A DNA stretch of 42,543 nucleotides from NCBI GenBank assembly GCA_050258375.1, contig JBLMYQ010000038.1, forward strand, positions 1 to 42,543, given 5' to 3'. Position numbers and translations under genes: made by a program. The stretch comes from JBLMYQ01 sp050258375. GTDB taxonomy: Bacteria; Bacillota; Clostridia; Acetivibrionales; UBA4821. The notes below the pieces were generated by a model. It did no database searches. It was not told where the DNA came from and saw only the letters and a program-made list of their open reading frames with translations. Of this stretch, positions 32,704-41,999 are shown in pieces (the stretch's first letter is position 1; the number at the start of each line of letters is the position of its first letter).

Positions 32704-33900
32704 ATGCCTAATATAACAGTGCTCAGGGTTTCATCCGCAAAACATCATAAAAGGTCATTGCTGCATATTCTTTTATGGTTGGGATTATCCTTGATAATTA
32801 TTGTGATATATATTACATTCTTTTTTGATTCAATTAAGTATTTGGAATCTGAAAGTATAAGATTTGTTAGAACTACCAACCTTAAAACACTTGAAAAGGT
32901 TATTTTTTATTCTGTTCCTGTTTTTAATCCTGATTTAAATAGTAAAAAAAAGCTGGAAAAAGGACTTAATAATGGAGGCTTGAGGATTTTTAGCTTTGAG
33001 AAGATATTGCAGGGAAAATATCCTGTTTTATTACTGTATCCTTTTAATTCAAGTGAAATTGATAATAACCAGAAAACAGCAAATGGTTTAAAAGAAAATC
33101 TAAATAAAAAGGATGAAGCGGAAGATAATGAGAACAAGGAAGCTAAGATTTATTCCAAAACGGTTTTGGTAAAAGAACGGGGAATAATTATAAGAAACCA
33201 TACAAACTATAAAATTGACATAAGTAGGATGTTGTCGGAGCCTATTTCGTTTAAACTCTCTAAAAAAGATACCTCAGTGGTAATACTACATACCCATACA
33301 ACAGAGGCATATATGCCTGAAAACAAGAGTAAAACAAATATAAATGACAGCTATAGGACCACTTTGGCAAGTGGAAATGTAACTCGGGTTGGACTAGCGC
33401 TTAAAAAGCAGCTAAGCATTTACAAAGTAAATGCTTTTCAGGATGTTACTATACACGATTATCCGGAGTATTTGGGAGCATATTCTAGGTCATTGAAAAC
33501 GACATTGAAGGATTTAAAAAAATACGCACAGGCAAAGATTGTTTTTGATATACATAGGGATGCCTACGGAGAAAAAGAAGGTACCCTTAGGGCTGCAGAA
33601 AAAATTAATGGTTATGATGCGGCGAAAATCATGTTTGTTGTAGGAACAAATGAGATGGGGCTTGAGCATAAAGGCTGGAGGGAAAATCTTAAATTAGCTG
33701 TTAAGCTTCAAGATAAGGCCAATAAGATATATCCTGGTCTTTGTCGGGAAATTGATTTGCGTAAGGAAAGATTTAATCAGCATTCAGCCCCCGGCGCATT
33801 AATAGTTGAAGTTGGGGGAACCGGAAATACTATAAGTGAAGCAGAAAGAAGTATGAAATATCTTGCCCAAGTAATTTCTGAAACATTTAAAACTAAATAG
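32704..33900 (+). CDS. spoIIP: stage II sporulation protein P
   Basis: The 398-residue protein is the amidase and endopeptidase that, with SpoIID and SpoIIM, thins septal peptidoglycan so the mother-cell membrane can engulf the forespore. One membrane anchor lies at about residues 19-42. The catalytic domain has VVILHTHTTEAY, KIVFDIHRDA and FNQHSAPGALIVEVGG, giving the metal-binding histidines and glutamates of the family. AAGGA lies 7 bases before the start. Its presence shows an endospore former. Confidence 0.95.
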   Translation: MPNITVLRVSSAKHHKRSLLHILLWLGLSLIIIVIYITFFFDSIKYLESESIRFVRTTNLKTLEKVIFYSVPVFNPDLNSKKKLEKGLNNGGLRIFSFEKILQGKYPVLLLYPFNSSEIDNNQKTANGLKENLNKKDEAEDNENKEAKIYSKTVLVKERGIIIRNHTNYKIDISRMLSEPISFKLSKKDTSVVILHTHTTEAYMPENKSKTNINDSYRTTLASGNVTRVGLALKKQLSIYKVNAFQDVTIHDYPEYLGAYSRSLKTTLKDLKKYAQAKIVFDIHRDAYGEKEGTLRAAEKINGYDAAKIMFVVGTNEMGLEHKGWRENLKLAVKLQDKANKIYPGLCREIDLRKERFNQHSAPGALIVEVGGTGNTISEAERSMKYLAQVISETFKTK

Positions 33901-33999
33901 TTATTGTATCAATTTGTTTTAACAGGAAAAACTAATACTGTATAAGAGCAAAGTATTTAAATGATTATTTGCAATGCATAATTTACAGGAGGGACAGGC

Positions 34000-34293
34000 T
34001 TGGAGAAGCAAGAAAAAAATAAGAAAATAAAGCTGTCAGGAAGATTGCTTATTCTGATATGCTTCCTGGGGTTCATATTTTTATTAGGATTAGGTTTACT
34101 TACTGCTGATTCAGGGTTTAACAGCTTAACGGGAAGGAAAGATAAAGCTTCTATATTTGCTGTTAATGATAAAGGCAATGGAAAGTACAGAATAGATTTT
34201 TTCGGTAAAAGACAAGAGCTTGATACTAAAGGAATTCTGCAAGCTATAGATAATACAAAACATTTTATTAAAAGCGTTTTTAAAGAATTTTAG
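34000..34293 (+). CDS. small single-pass membrane protein
   Basis: The 97-residue protein starts with TTG at 34000, which has AGGAGGG 6 bases upstream. A basic N-terminus precedes one membrane segment at about 16-35 (LLILICFLGFIFLLGLGLL). The C-terminal 60 residues should be outside, with GNGKYRIDFFGKRQELD. No family recognised. It follows spoIIP by 99 bp and may be cotranscribed. Confidence 0.78.
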   Translation: MEKQEKNKKIKLSGRLLILICFLGFIFLLGLGLLTADSGFNSLTGRKDKASIFAVNDKGNGKYRIDFFGKRQELDTKGILQAIDNTKHFIKSVFKEF

Positions 34294-34326
34294 AAATCAA
34301 ATGGGCGCATATTCTCTGTTATGTAC

Positions 34327-34615
34327 AAAGACCCTCCTTTCCTCCCTTCAAAAGGGAGCGAAAAGTAACCCTATGTAGGAAATTCAATACAAGCCTCATT
34401 TATCTTTTTGCAAACATCTTCAAAATTATAAATTACATCTTCATTTTTAACCCTGACAACCCTAAGGCCATAAGATTCAAATACTTTGGATTATAACGCA
34501 AGATATAATCATTTCCAACTAATCCTCTTTTCTTTAAGTCCTTATTATTCATACTCAGGTTCCTTCAATGGTATACTTTTCGTCCCCTTTTGAAGGGGAG
34601 ATAGAGGGGTCTTTT
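34327..34615. mobile_element. inverted-repeat-bounded remnant element carrying a DUF559 relic
   Basis: Arms 34327-34367 and 34575-34615 are inverted repeats matching at about 34 of 41 positions. Each contains CCCTTCAAAAGGG, itself a palindrome, and ends AAAGACCC. Between them lies only the DUF559 relic. The layout suggests a non-autonomous mobile unit or a gene cassette moved with its flanks. Confidence 0.65.
34371..34552 (-). pseudogene. DUF559-type endonuclease gene, internally deleted and frameshifted
   Basis: ATG at 34552 opens MNNKDLKKRGLVGNDYILRY and NPK, the typical start of DUF559 proteins. The next bases continue only in another frame as KVFESYGLRVVRVKNED, then VIYNFEDVCKKINEA up to TAG at 34371, the typical C-terminus. 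The middle with the nuclease core is missing and the join changes frame. DUF559 proteins have a Vsr-like PD-(D/E)xK fold and are about 120 residues; only about 60 remain here. Confidence 0.8.
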
Positions 34616-34721
34616 CACTTTAGAAAGCCTAACTTGTTTTTACAATGCTTTTGAAAGATGTTTCCTCAAAAAGAATTATGCACCCAAATTTAGAAAATGT
34701 GCCCCAACTAGCTTTCTCAGA
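34616..34721. other. intergenic stretch before the TPR gene promoter
   Basis: No gene or clear structure is seen between the inverted-repeat element and the promoter. Confidence 0.5.
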
Positions 34722-34750
34722 TTGATTTCCATAAAACAATATGTTAAAAT
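34722..34750 (+). promoter_or_regulatory. promoter of the TPR gene
   Basis: TTGATT (34722-34727) and TAAAAT (34745-34750) are 17 bp apart, 40 bp before the start codon. Confidence 0.6.
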
Positions 34751-34790
34751 GATTTGAACCATATAGTTTTCTTATTTGCGGGGGTACGTT

Positions 34791-36635
34791 ATGAGTGCTG
34801 AAAAGTTATTATTTAATGCTGTGATACTATTACTTATTATATTTACTTTCAATCGATACCTGATTTTACAAAAAACAGCACTTCTAATCATGTTGACCGG
34901 ACAATTTTTTGCGTTGGTTTTAAGCCTTGAAATCCTCATGAATAGTGTAAATCCCAATTTGTTTATGGAAGTGCTTATGACAATTTTGGGTATAGTAATA
35001 CCTGGAATTATATTCTTCTATTTTTACTTTATAAATAAAGAAGGCAAAATTAAGGAATTTTATCAGGCGATTTTAAAAATATTTGTTAAAGAGTCTAATA
35101 ATAAAATTGATGAAAGTCTCATGATTGAAGATGGAAGCAAGGATAAATACGGGTTAGGCTGCAAAATGACAATAGTTCCTGAAAAAACGGCTGATATCCT
35201 TTTAAGAGGATATAGCTTTACTCAAGAGATTCCGCACTCGGTTAAGGAAGGGTTTGCAGAAGCCGAGCAATTTGTTGAACTTAAAGCTTGGAGAAAGGCC
35301 TTTGAAAAATACCATACAATCCAAAAGCAGTGCGGAGATAATCCGGCGCTGTTATTCAATATGGGTAATATATATTATCATCTTAAAGAATATCAGAAAG
35401 CTATAAATTTCTATAATGCAGCTGCTGAAATGAACCTTGTGGTTAACCAGCCGATTAATACAGGCAGCGATCAGGAGGCTAGCCATAAAACAGCTGCGAA
35501 AAGGATAAAAAGTGCATTAAAAAAGGTTGAGGATTATGAGGTTGTTTTTAATATAGCAGTGTGCCTTGCTTGTCAGGGAAAATATGAAAAAAGTGTAGAG
35601 ATGTTTAAAAAAGCTGGAGTCCAAAAGGATAACTGGATTAATATTTATAAGCCTTTGTCCATTATTTACGAAGCGCTTGGCAATAATACTGAAGCTGCAG
35701 AAATGTATCAGAATCTAGCTGAAATTTATCCTGAGGATTTTGAAATGCAAAGAAAGGCTGGCAATTTAAGCTGTACTGTAAAAAATTATGACAAAGCTAA
35801 AGAATATTATGACAGAGCTAATGTACTGCAGCCTGATTTTTATCAAGGATATCTTAACATTGGTATTAAGCTGTTAGGTGATAATAGAAATAATGAAGCA
35901 ATTCAAATGTTTGAACTTGTTTGTAAGATTTCTACGGATATAGCTGAAGTCCATTACAACCTTGGGAATGCATACTATGCGAATGGACAGAAAATGCTTG
36001 CTTTAAGTGCATATAAAAGGGCTATTGAGATTAATCCAAACGATTATAAGGCTTTATACAATCTGGGAGTAATTCTTGATGAAATGGATATGCAAGAAGA
36101 AGCTGTTATGGCATATGAGAATACACTTGATATAAAGCCTGACTTCTATGATGCTTCAAACAATCTCTCGCTGCTGCTGTGTTCACTTGAAAGATATGAC
36201 CGAGCAGTGGAAAATTACCTGAAAGCTTTGCAGTATAATCCCTCAAATATAGAATTGTATTTCAATCTTGCAATAACGCTTGAGTACCAGAAAAAATACG
36301 ATCAGGCGGAAGAGTTGTATAGGAAAATAATTAAAATGAATCCCAAATCAAGCGATGCTTATTATAATATTGGCTTAATTAGGGCACAAAAAGAGGATAT
36401 TAAAGGGGCTGAACAATATTTCAGGAAGGCTGTTGAGTATAATTCAGAGTACCACAAATCATATTATCAACTAGCCAAAATATATGTGGTATGTAAGGAA
36501 TATGGGAAGTGCATAGAATGCTTAAGAAAGGCGATAGAATTATCAGAGGATTATATTAATAAGGCAAAAATTGAAAAAGTATTTGATACAATCAGAAACT
36601 TAAAGAGCTATGAAAATATAGTTCAAATATGCTAG
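34791..36635 (+). CDS. membrane-anchored tetratricopeptide repeat protein
   Basis: The protein has 614 residues from ATG 34791, with GGGGGT 5 bases upstream. The first 75 residues hold about three hydrophobic segments (near 6-24, 29-46 and 56-74). From about residue 165 to the end there are roughly ten to twelve TPR units, for example YNLGNAYYANGQKMLALSAY and YYNIGLIRAQKEDIKGAEQY. It should act as a cytoplasmic scaffold at the membrane. Its partner is not evident from the neighbours. Confidence 0.88.
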   Translation: MSAEKLLFNAVILLLIIFTFNRYLILQKTALLIMLTGQFFALVLSLEILMNSVNPNLFMEVLMTILGIVIPGIIFFYFYFINKEGKIKEFYQAILKIFVKESNNKIDESLMIEDGSKDKYGLGCKMTIVPEKTADILLRGYSFTQEIPHSVKEGFAEAEQFVELKAWRKAFEKYHTIQKQCGDNPALLFNMGNIYYHLKEYQKAINFYNAAAEMNLVVNQPINTGSDQEASHKTAAKRIKSALKKVEDYEVVFNIAVCLACQGKYEKSVEMFKKAGVQKDNWINIYKPLSIIYEALGNNTEAAEMYQNLAEIYPEDFEMQRKAGNLSCTVKNYDKAKEYYDRANVLQPDFYQGYLNIGIKLLGDNRNNEAIQMFELVCKISTDIAEVHYNLGNAYYANGQKMLALSAYKRAIEINPNDYKALYNLGVILDEMDMQEEAVMAYENTLDIKPDFYDASNNLSLLLCSLERYDRAVENYLKALQYNPSNIELYFNLAITLEYQKKYDQAEELYRKIIKMNPKSSDAYYNIGLIRAQKEDIKGAEQYFRKAVEYNSEYHKSYYQLAKIYVVCKEYGKCIECLRKAIELSEDYINKAKIEKVFDTIRNLKSYENIVQIC

Positions 36636-36645
36636 AAAAGCTTCT

Positions 36646-36987
36646 TTAGGTTTTGGGAGAAAGCTCATCTTTAATTTTATGAAATTTTGAGAGACAATCG
36701 TCACAATATCTGCCTCGTTTTATTGGCTTTTTGCAATAAATACAGGTGAAGAATTCTCCAAGGTGGGTAATGTCATCAAAGCGGCCTTTACTAATATACC
36801 TCAGGACATCCTTTTTTGTTACACCTGTTTCATTGCATATTTCCTCAATAGTATTTACTTTAGGGTTATCAAGGAGAAATTTTCTAACAGTTTCAAGATC
36901 TTGAAGGTCCTGAGAAAGACAGTTGGAACATAAATCTTCATTAGAAGGAAATAATTTACCACATTTTGCACATTTATTTAATTCCAT
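36646..36987 (-). CDS. flagellar-operon-type zinc and HTH protein (YvyF-like)
   Basis: The protein has 113 residues from ATG 36987; the frame can start at GTG 36999 but that overlaps the AAGGGG site. An N-terminal zinc ribbon (CAKC...CSNC) is followed by a MerR-like helix-turn-helix (TIEEICNETGVTKKDVLRYI) and a C-terminal zinc ribbon (CIYCKKP...CDDC). This layout matches the TIGR03826/YvyF family often found in flagellar operons. It converges with the TPR gene 10 bp away. Confidence 0.82.
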   Translation of the reverse strand: MELNKCAKCGKLFPSNEDLCSNCLSQDLQDLETVRKFLLDNPKVNTIEEICNETGVTKKDVLRYISKGRFDDITHLGEFFTCIYCKKPIKRGRYCDDCLSKFHKIKDELSPKT

Positions 36988-37157
36988 TTTAGTATACACC
37001 CCTTAGAATGCACATTTTAGATATTAGAAAGCACTGGTTTTATGATGAAGCTGCTTCAACAACAAATTACTGTATATTAATTCTACCACAAAGTAGAGTT
37101 CATAAAAAGAATAAATATTAAAAAACAATATAAGATAATGACTTGGAGGAGTTATAA

Positions 37158-37700
37158 GTGATTGAAAGATTTTTCCCTGATATGGAAGTACACAAAGTAG
37201 AAGATATAAGTATGGACGATTTAAGACAGAATAATATTAAAGCTGTCATACTTGATATTGATAATACAATATGCGAATGGAAGATGGAGCCTAGCGAAAA
37301 TGTCAAAGCATGGCTTGGTCTCTTGAAAAGGAATGGCATCCAAATCTGTCTGGTTTCAAACAACAAAAGATATCGGGTGGAAAAAGTTGGCAGGATACTA
37401 GGAATAAATTCAATTCATAACGCATGTAAGCCTTGCGGTAAAGCATTTCTTTCTGCAATAACAATAATGGGTGTTACACCTCAACAGACTGCAGTTATCG
37501 GAGATCAGATATTTACTGATATTTATGGCGGAAATAGACTTAATATGCTTACTGTATATGTAAGACCAATTTGTGAAAAGGATTATTTGTTCGTAAGGAT
37601 GAAAAGACCTTTTGAAAGATATATTTTAAGAAAATCAAGGTTAAGTACATACAGCCAAAAAGAAAAGAAGATGATTTGGAAACAAAAGAGCAGGGGATAA
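37158..37700 (+). CDS. yqeG: YqeG-type HAD phosphatase
   Basis: The 180-residue protein starts at GTG after GGAGGAG. HAD motif I is LDIDNT, motif II SNN, and the loop GDQIFTDIYGGNR gives motifs III and IV. The opening FFPDMEV and the whole length match the YqeG family of HAD IIIA phosphatases, whose substrate is not firmly known. aroE follows 26 bp later, an order I recall from other Firmicutes. Confidence 0.92.
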   Translation: MIERFFPDMEVHKVEDISMDDLRQNNIKAVILDIDNTICEWKMEPSENVKAWLGLLKRNGIQICLVSNNKRYRVEKVGRILGINSIHNACKPCGKAFLSAITIMGVTPQQTAVIGDQIFTDIYGGNRLNMLTVYVRPICEKDYLFVRMKRPFERYILRKSRLSTYSQKEKKMIWKQKSRG

Positions 37701-37726
37701 AATATAAATATAATGAGGATTAAAAT

Positions 37727-38602
37727 ATGATTCATCAAAAAATCAATGCAAAAACTTGTATTACAGGGCTTGTTGGAAATCCGGTAGAGCACAGCCTGTC
37801 ACCGGTTTTCCAGAATAAATTGTGTGAAATAATGAATGTTTCTGCAGTTTATCTACCATTCAAAGTAAATCAGGGAGATTTGCAGAAGGTTATTGATGCA
37901 TTTAGGGCTCTTGGGGTAAAAGGATTTAATATTACAATTCCTTACAAGACTGATATATTAAAGCTTATTGATGAAGCTTCCGATGAAGCGCTGTTAATGG
38001 GTGCGGTTAATACAGTTAAAATTAATAAAAATAAGCTTTACGGATATAATACAGACGGATTAGGCTTTGTCAGAGCGCTTGAAAGCCAAGGGGTGCAGAT
38101 AAAAAATAAAAACGTAGTTGTTCTGGGCGCTGGAGGAGCAGCAAGGGCAGCTGTTGTCAAGCTTGCACAAAAGGGCGCAAAAAGAATAGCAATACTAAAC
38201 AGAACGCAGGATAAGGCAAAGAAACTTTCTGAAATGATTAATCAAAAAATTGCCAATGTTGCTGTAAACTATGATATATCACAAGATTCTATTGATAAAT
38301 ATGCTTACGATTGTGATATACTTGTAAATTCTACGCCTGTTGGGATGTGGCCTGATATAGATATGTGCCCGATAGATTCTGAAGCGATATTTGCCAATAA
38401 GCCTGTGGTTTTTGATATGGTTTACAATCCTCTCAAAACTAAATTCCTTTGTACTGCAGAAGCAAATTTATGCAAAACTGTAAGTGGTCTTGGAATGCTT
38501 GTATATCAAGGCGTTTGTGCGTTTGAAATATGGCATGATGTTGTTGTGCCAACAGATGTCGGCTTGGGATTAATTGCTGATTTGGAAGAATATTTTATCT
38601 AA
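37727..38602 (+). CDS. aroE: shikimate dehydrogenase
   Basis: The 291-residue enzyme reduces 3-dehydroshikimate with NADPH. The substrate site has GNPVEHSLSP and NITIPYKTDI with the catalytic lysine; the cofactor loop is GAGGAARAA with NRTQDKA after the next strand. NSTPVGMWPD and the closing GLGMLVYQG are present. AGGA lies 7 bases before the ATG. Confidence 0.96.
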   Translation: MIHQKINAKTCITGLVGNPVEHSLSPVFQNKLCEIMNVSAVYLPFKVNQGDLQKVIDAFRALGVKGFNITIPYKTDILKLIDEASDEALLMGAVNTVKINKNKLYGYNTDGLGFVRALESQGVQIKNKNVVVLGAGGAARAAVVKLAQKGAKRIAILNRTQDKAKKLSEMINQKIANVAVNYDISQDSIDKYAYDCDILVNSTPVGMWPDIDMCPIDSEAIFANKPVVFDMVYNPLKTKFLCTAEANLCKTVSGLGMLVYQGVCAFEIWHDVVVPTDVGLGLIADLEEYFI

Positions 38603-38670
38603 AGGCAGGATTTTAGATAATTTTAAAGAATATATTTATATACTTCAAACTAAAAAGGAGGTCTGGCACT

Positions 38671-38949
38671 ATGGCACAGAAGGAACTCAATATCAAGAAT
38701 TATATGGAAGAAGTTGTTTATGGATTTTTTGATGAAATTTTAAAAGATTTGAATGTTTGTAATTGTGAAAAATGCAGAATGGATATTGCAGCAATTGCTT
38801 TGAATCAGCTGCCTGCAAAATATATAGTTACTGAAAAGGGAGAGCTTTACTCAAAAATAAATACATTAAGGCAACAGTTTGAGGTTGATGTTATTGCTGC
38901 AATAACTAAAGCAGCTGTACTGGTTAAAAGGTCGCCAAGACATGAATAA
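38671..38949 (+). CDS. ComFB-like late competence protein
   Basis: The 92-residue protein matches the ComFB family in size and in its motif CNCEKCRMDIAAIALNQLPAKYI, where the cysteines bind zinc. In Bacillus comFB lies in the late competence operon; related proteins in other bacteria bind cyclic di-nucleotides. Here it sits between aroE and aroK and its end overlaps aroK by 8 bp, so it travels with the aromatic genes. AAAGGAGG precedes it. Confidence 0.87.
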   Translation: MAQKELNIKNYMEEVVYGFFDEILKDLNVCNCEKCRMDIAAIALNQLPAKYIVTEKGELYSKINTLRQQFEVDVIAAITKAAVLVKRSPRHE

Positions 38950-39469
38950 TGCTGTGCCGAATCTTGTGTTCACAGGGTTTATGGGGACAGGAAAATCTTC
39001 TGTTGCTAAGCAGGCTGCCCTGGAACTGAATCTTAAATTTGTTGATGTTGATAAAGAAATTGAGCATACTGCTAGCATGTCAATATCAGATATTTTTGCA
39101 AGCTTTGGGGAAGAATATTTCAGGAAGATTGAAAGTCAAATGATTAAAGAGTATTCATTAAAAACAGGAATGGTAATATCAACTGGCGGCGGAGTTGTTT
39201 TGAATACTGAAAACATTAAGAACCTTCGTAAAAACGGAATTATAATTCTCCTTAAAGCAAGACCTGAGGTAATATTCAGAAATGTATCAAAGGATAAAAG
39301 CCGGCCTCTTCTTAATTATGAAAATCCTATGAACCGAATTATTGAGCTGCTTGAACAAAGAAAGCCTTACTACGAGAATAATGATTTTGAAATAGACGTT
39401 TCGGAATTGAGTATTGAAGAAGCTGCAGAAAAAGCAGTAGAAATTTTTAAAAACAGTTGCCGGGTATAA
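38942..39469 (+). CDS. aroK: shikimate kinase
   Basis: The 175-residue kinase has the P-loop GFMGTGKSS (12-20), the shikimate-binding DVDKEIE, GGGVV and the lid arginine in SRPLL. It phosphorylates shikimate with ATP. The start codon lies inside the ComFB-like gene, so translation is coupled. Confidence 0.96.
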   Translation: MNNAVPNLVFTGFMGTGKSSVAKQAALELNLKFVDVDKEIEHTASMSISDIFASFGEEYFRKIESQMIKEYSLKTGMVISTGGGVVLNTENIKNLRKNGIIILLKARPEVIFRNVSKDKSRPLLNYENPMNRIIELLEQRKPYYENNDFEIDVSELSIEEAAEKAVEIFKNSCRV

Positions 39470-39481
39470 CAAACAGATTGC

Positions 39482-39512
39482 TAACGCCTAAGGAGTATCT
39501 TCCTGGGCGTTA
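39482..39512 (+). terminator. hairpin after aroK
   Basis: TAACGCC pairs with GGCGTTA, and AAGGA with TCCT around GTATCT. There is no T-run, so it may be an RNA 3' stem rather than a strong terminator. Confidence 0.5.
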
Positions 39513-39556
39513 ATCATAGTTATATAATAAAAAGATATAAAGAGGATAAAAATTTT

Positions 39557-40420
39557 ATGATTAGATTTGGACCGTCAGGAAACTCGGAAGCATTTTATGA
39601 GCAGGGATTCAAGTCTTCTCTCGAAGCACCTGAATGGATTGCAGGGATGGGACTTAGTGCTTATGAATATCAGTGCAGTAAGGGTATAAATATATCTCCT
39701 GAAAAAGCGGTGGTGCTTGGTCAAAAGGCAAAAGAGCATAATATTTTTTTGAGTATTCATGCACCATACTTTATTAATCTTTCAAGCATTGATGAAGTAA
39801 AAAAGCAGAATTCAATAAAGTATGTACTGGATACACTCGCTGTTGCTAAGCTTATGGGTGCAAAAAGAGTAGTTGTCCATCCCGGTTCATGCGCTGGGAT
39901 AGATAGGTGCGGAGCATTTAACGCTGCCAGGAAAACCCTTGAAAATATTGTAGATGAAGCAGCTAATATGGGACTGGATGAAATTAATATTTGTCCTGAA
40001 ACCATGGGCAAAATAAATCAACTCGGAGATGTCGAGGAGATAATAGAGCTTTGTACTATTAATGAAAGAATAATTCCAACGCTTGATTTTGGGCATTTAT
40101 ATGCAAGATCAAGAGGGAAAGTAAATAGCTGTGAAGATTATGAAAAGATATTTGATAATATTAAAAATAAGTTGGGTCAGGAAAAGCTAAAACATTTTCA
40201 TTGCCATTTTAGTAGAATAGAGTTTACTCAAGGTGGTGAGAAAAAACACTGGACTTTAGAAGATACACAATTTGGTCCGGAATTCATATTTCTTGCGCGT
40301 GTTATTGCACGATGCAATCTTGAACCTGTGATAATAAGTGAATCAAGAGGAACAATGGCAGAGGATGCTTTAAAATTAAAAAAAATATATGATACAGAAA
40401 AGGAGAAAATTGTATTATGA
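39557..40420 (+). CDS. endonuclease IV-like TIM-barrel protein
   Basis: The 287-residue protein has the xylose-isomerase-like barrel of AP endonuclease IV: SIHAPYFINLSS, VVHPGSC, ICPETMGK, LDFGHLYAR, HCHFSRIEF and ISESRG supply the metal ligands. It is near the usual length for Nfo, but the sequence differs from typical Nfo at several sites. DNA repair at abasic sites is likely but not certain. The stop overlaps the aroQ start by 4 bp. Confidence 0.85.
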   Translation: MIRFGPSGNSEAFYEQGFKSSLEAPEWIAGMGLSAYEYQCSKGINISPEKAVVLGQKAKEHNIFLSIHAPYFINLSSIDEVKKQNSIKYVLDTLAVAKLMGAKRVVVHPGSCAGIDRCGAFNAARKTLENIVDEAANMGLDEINICPETMGKINQLGDVEEIIELCTINERIIPTLDFGHLYARSRGKVNSCEDYEKIFDNIKNKLGQEKLKHFHCHFSRIEFTQGGEKKHWTLEDTQFGPEFIFLARVIARCNLEPVIISESRGTMAEDALKLKKIYDTEKEKIVL

Positions 40421-40851
40421 ATTTTCTGTTTATAAACGGTCCCAATCTTAATCTTCTAGGAAAAAGAGAGCCCGATATATATGGAGCAGAAACATTAGAT
40501 GATATTATTGCAAAAATAAAGGATGAAGCTAAAAAGCTTGAGGTTGAAGTTGATTTTTTTCAATCAAACCATGAGGGAGGAATAATTGATGAAATACATA
40601 GGGCAATGAGTTCCTATGATGTAATTATAATTAATCCCGGAGCTTATACACATTACAGCATAGCCATAAGAGATGCGATAAAATCAGTAGGAATTCCGGC
40701 TGTAGAAATTCATCTTTCAAATATCTATGCAAGAGAAGAATTCAGAAGCAAATCAGTTATTGCGCCGGTATGTATTGGGCAAATATCCGGATTTGGTTCT
40801 GATTCTTATATACTTGGACTGCATGCGGCGGTATTGGTTAGTAAGAAATAA
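40417..40851 (+). CDS. aroQ: 3-dehydroquinate dehydratase, type II
   Basis: The 144-residue enzyme removes water from 3-dehydroquinate. NGPNLNLLGKREPDIYG holds the catalytic arginine and tyrosine, and SNHEGGIIDEIH, INPGAYTHYS and EIHLSNIYAREEFR complete the site. It overlaps the preceding gene by ATGA. Confidence 0.97.
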   Translation: MNFLFINGPNLNLLGKREPDIYGAETLDDIIAKIKDEAKKLEVEVDFFQSNHEGGIIDEIHRAMSSYDVIIINPGAYTHYSIAIRDAIKSVGIPAVEIHLSNIYAREEFRSKSVIAPVCIGQISGFGSDSYILGLHAAVLVSKK

Positions 40852-40908
40852 TATCGATCAGGCAGCAGTGATTAAAAGGTAAGATATTCTTCATTATAGG
40901 AGGAAGTC

Positions 40909-41976
40909 ATGGAAGAAAGGATTAGTAAGCTTAGAGAAAACCTTGCTGGCTATAACGTGGGCGGGATTATTATAACAAGTCGCTATAACAGATATTATTT
41001 ATCGGGTTTTACCGGGACAAATGGGTATCTTATAATAGGAAAAGAAAAAAAGATATTAATAACAGATTCAAGATATATTGAACAGGCGAAGAAGCAATGT
41101 CCGGATTATGAAATAGTAAACCAGGGTAAAAACATTTATGAAGTGCTGCAAGATATTTTACAGCAGATTAATATTTCGGAGTTAGGGTTTGAAGAAAATT
41201 ATATAACCTATCGCCAATATGCTGATTGTGAGAAAAACATAAAAGGGGTAAAGCTTGTTCCGGTTATAAATTCTGTTGAGAAAATAAGAGAAATTAAGGA
41301 TAGACAAGAAATTAAAAAGATAAAAAAGGCAGCACAAATTGCAGATAAAACATTTGAGCATATATTAAATTATATAAAAATAGGAATAACGGAAAAAGAG
41401 ATTGCGCTTGAAATTGATTACTTTATGAAGAAATTGGGTGCATCAGAGCTTTCCTTTGAAACAATTGTTGCATCAGGTACAAGAAGCTCAATGCCACATG
41501 GGGTTGCCAGCTCAAAAATAATTGAAGATGGAGATACTATTACTATAGATTTTGGATGTATTTACGATGGGTATTGCTCTGATATGACAAGAACAATATT
41601 TGTTGGAGAGCCACATCAAAAAATGAAAGACATCTATAAGATAGTATTGGAAGCGCAAGAAGCAGCTTTGAAGGTACTAAAACCGGGGGTCCCATGTAAG
41701 GATGTTGACCAGATAGCAAGAGATATAATATCAAAATACGGTTATGGAGAAAACTTCGGGCATGGGCTTGGACATTCTGTTGGACTTGAAATTCATGAAG
41801 ACCCTGCATTATCAACCAAAAGTGAAAGAATTCTTGAAGCGGGAATGGTTGTCACGGTCGAACCGGGGATATACGTTGAAGGCATTGGAGGAGTAAGAAT
41901 AGAGGATTTGGTTTTAATAACCGAAAACGGATATGAAAATCTCACTTCCTCAAGCAAAGAAATTACAGTAATTTAA
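40909..41976 (+). CDS. pepP: Xaa-Pro aminopeptidase (M24 family)
   Basis: The 355-residue peptidase has a creatinase-type N-terminal domain (RYNRYYLSGFTGTNGYL) and a pita-bread catalytic domain. Metal ligands are seen in TIDFGCIYDGYCSDMTRT (two aspartates), GHGLGHSVG (histidine), EPGIYVEG and RIEDLV (glutamates). It cleaves N-terminal residues before proline. In many Firmicutes this gene sits between aroQ and efp, as it may here. GGAGG precedes the ATG. Confidence 0.94.
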   Translation: MEERISKLRENLAGYNVGGIIITSRYNRYYLSGFTGTNGYLIIGKEKKILITDSRYIEQAKKQCPDYEIVNQGKNIYEVLQDILQQINISELGFEENYITYRQYADCEKNIKGVKLVPVINSVEKIREIKDRQEIKKIKKAAQIADKTFEHILNYIKIGITEKEIALEIDYFMKKLGASELSFETIVASGTRSSMPHGVASSKIIEDGDTITIDFGCIYDGYCSDMTRTIFVGEPHQKMKDIYKIVLEAQEAALKVLKPGVPCKDVDQIARDIISKYGYGENFGHGLGHSVGLEIHEDPALSTKSERILEAGMVVTVEPGIYVEGIGGVRIEDLVLITENGYENLTSSSKEITVI

Positions 41977-41999
41977 CGACGTTTTATTAAGGAGAAAAA

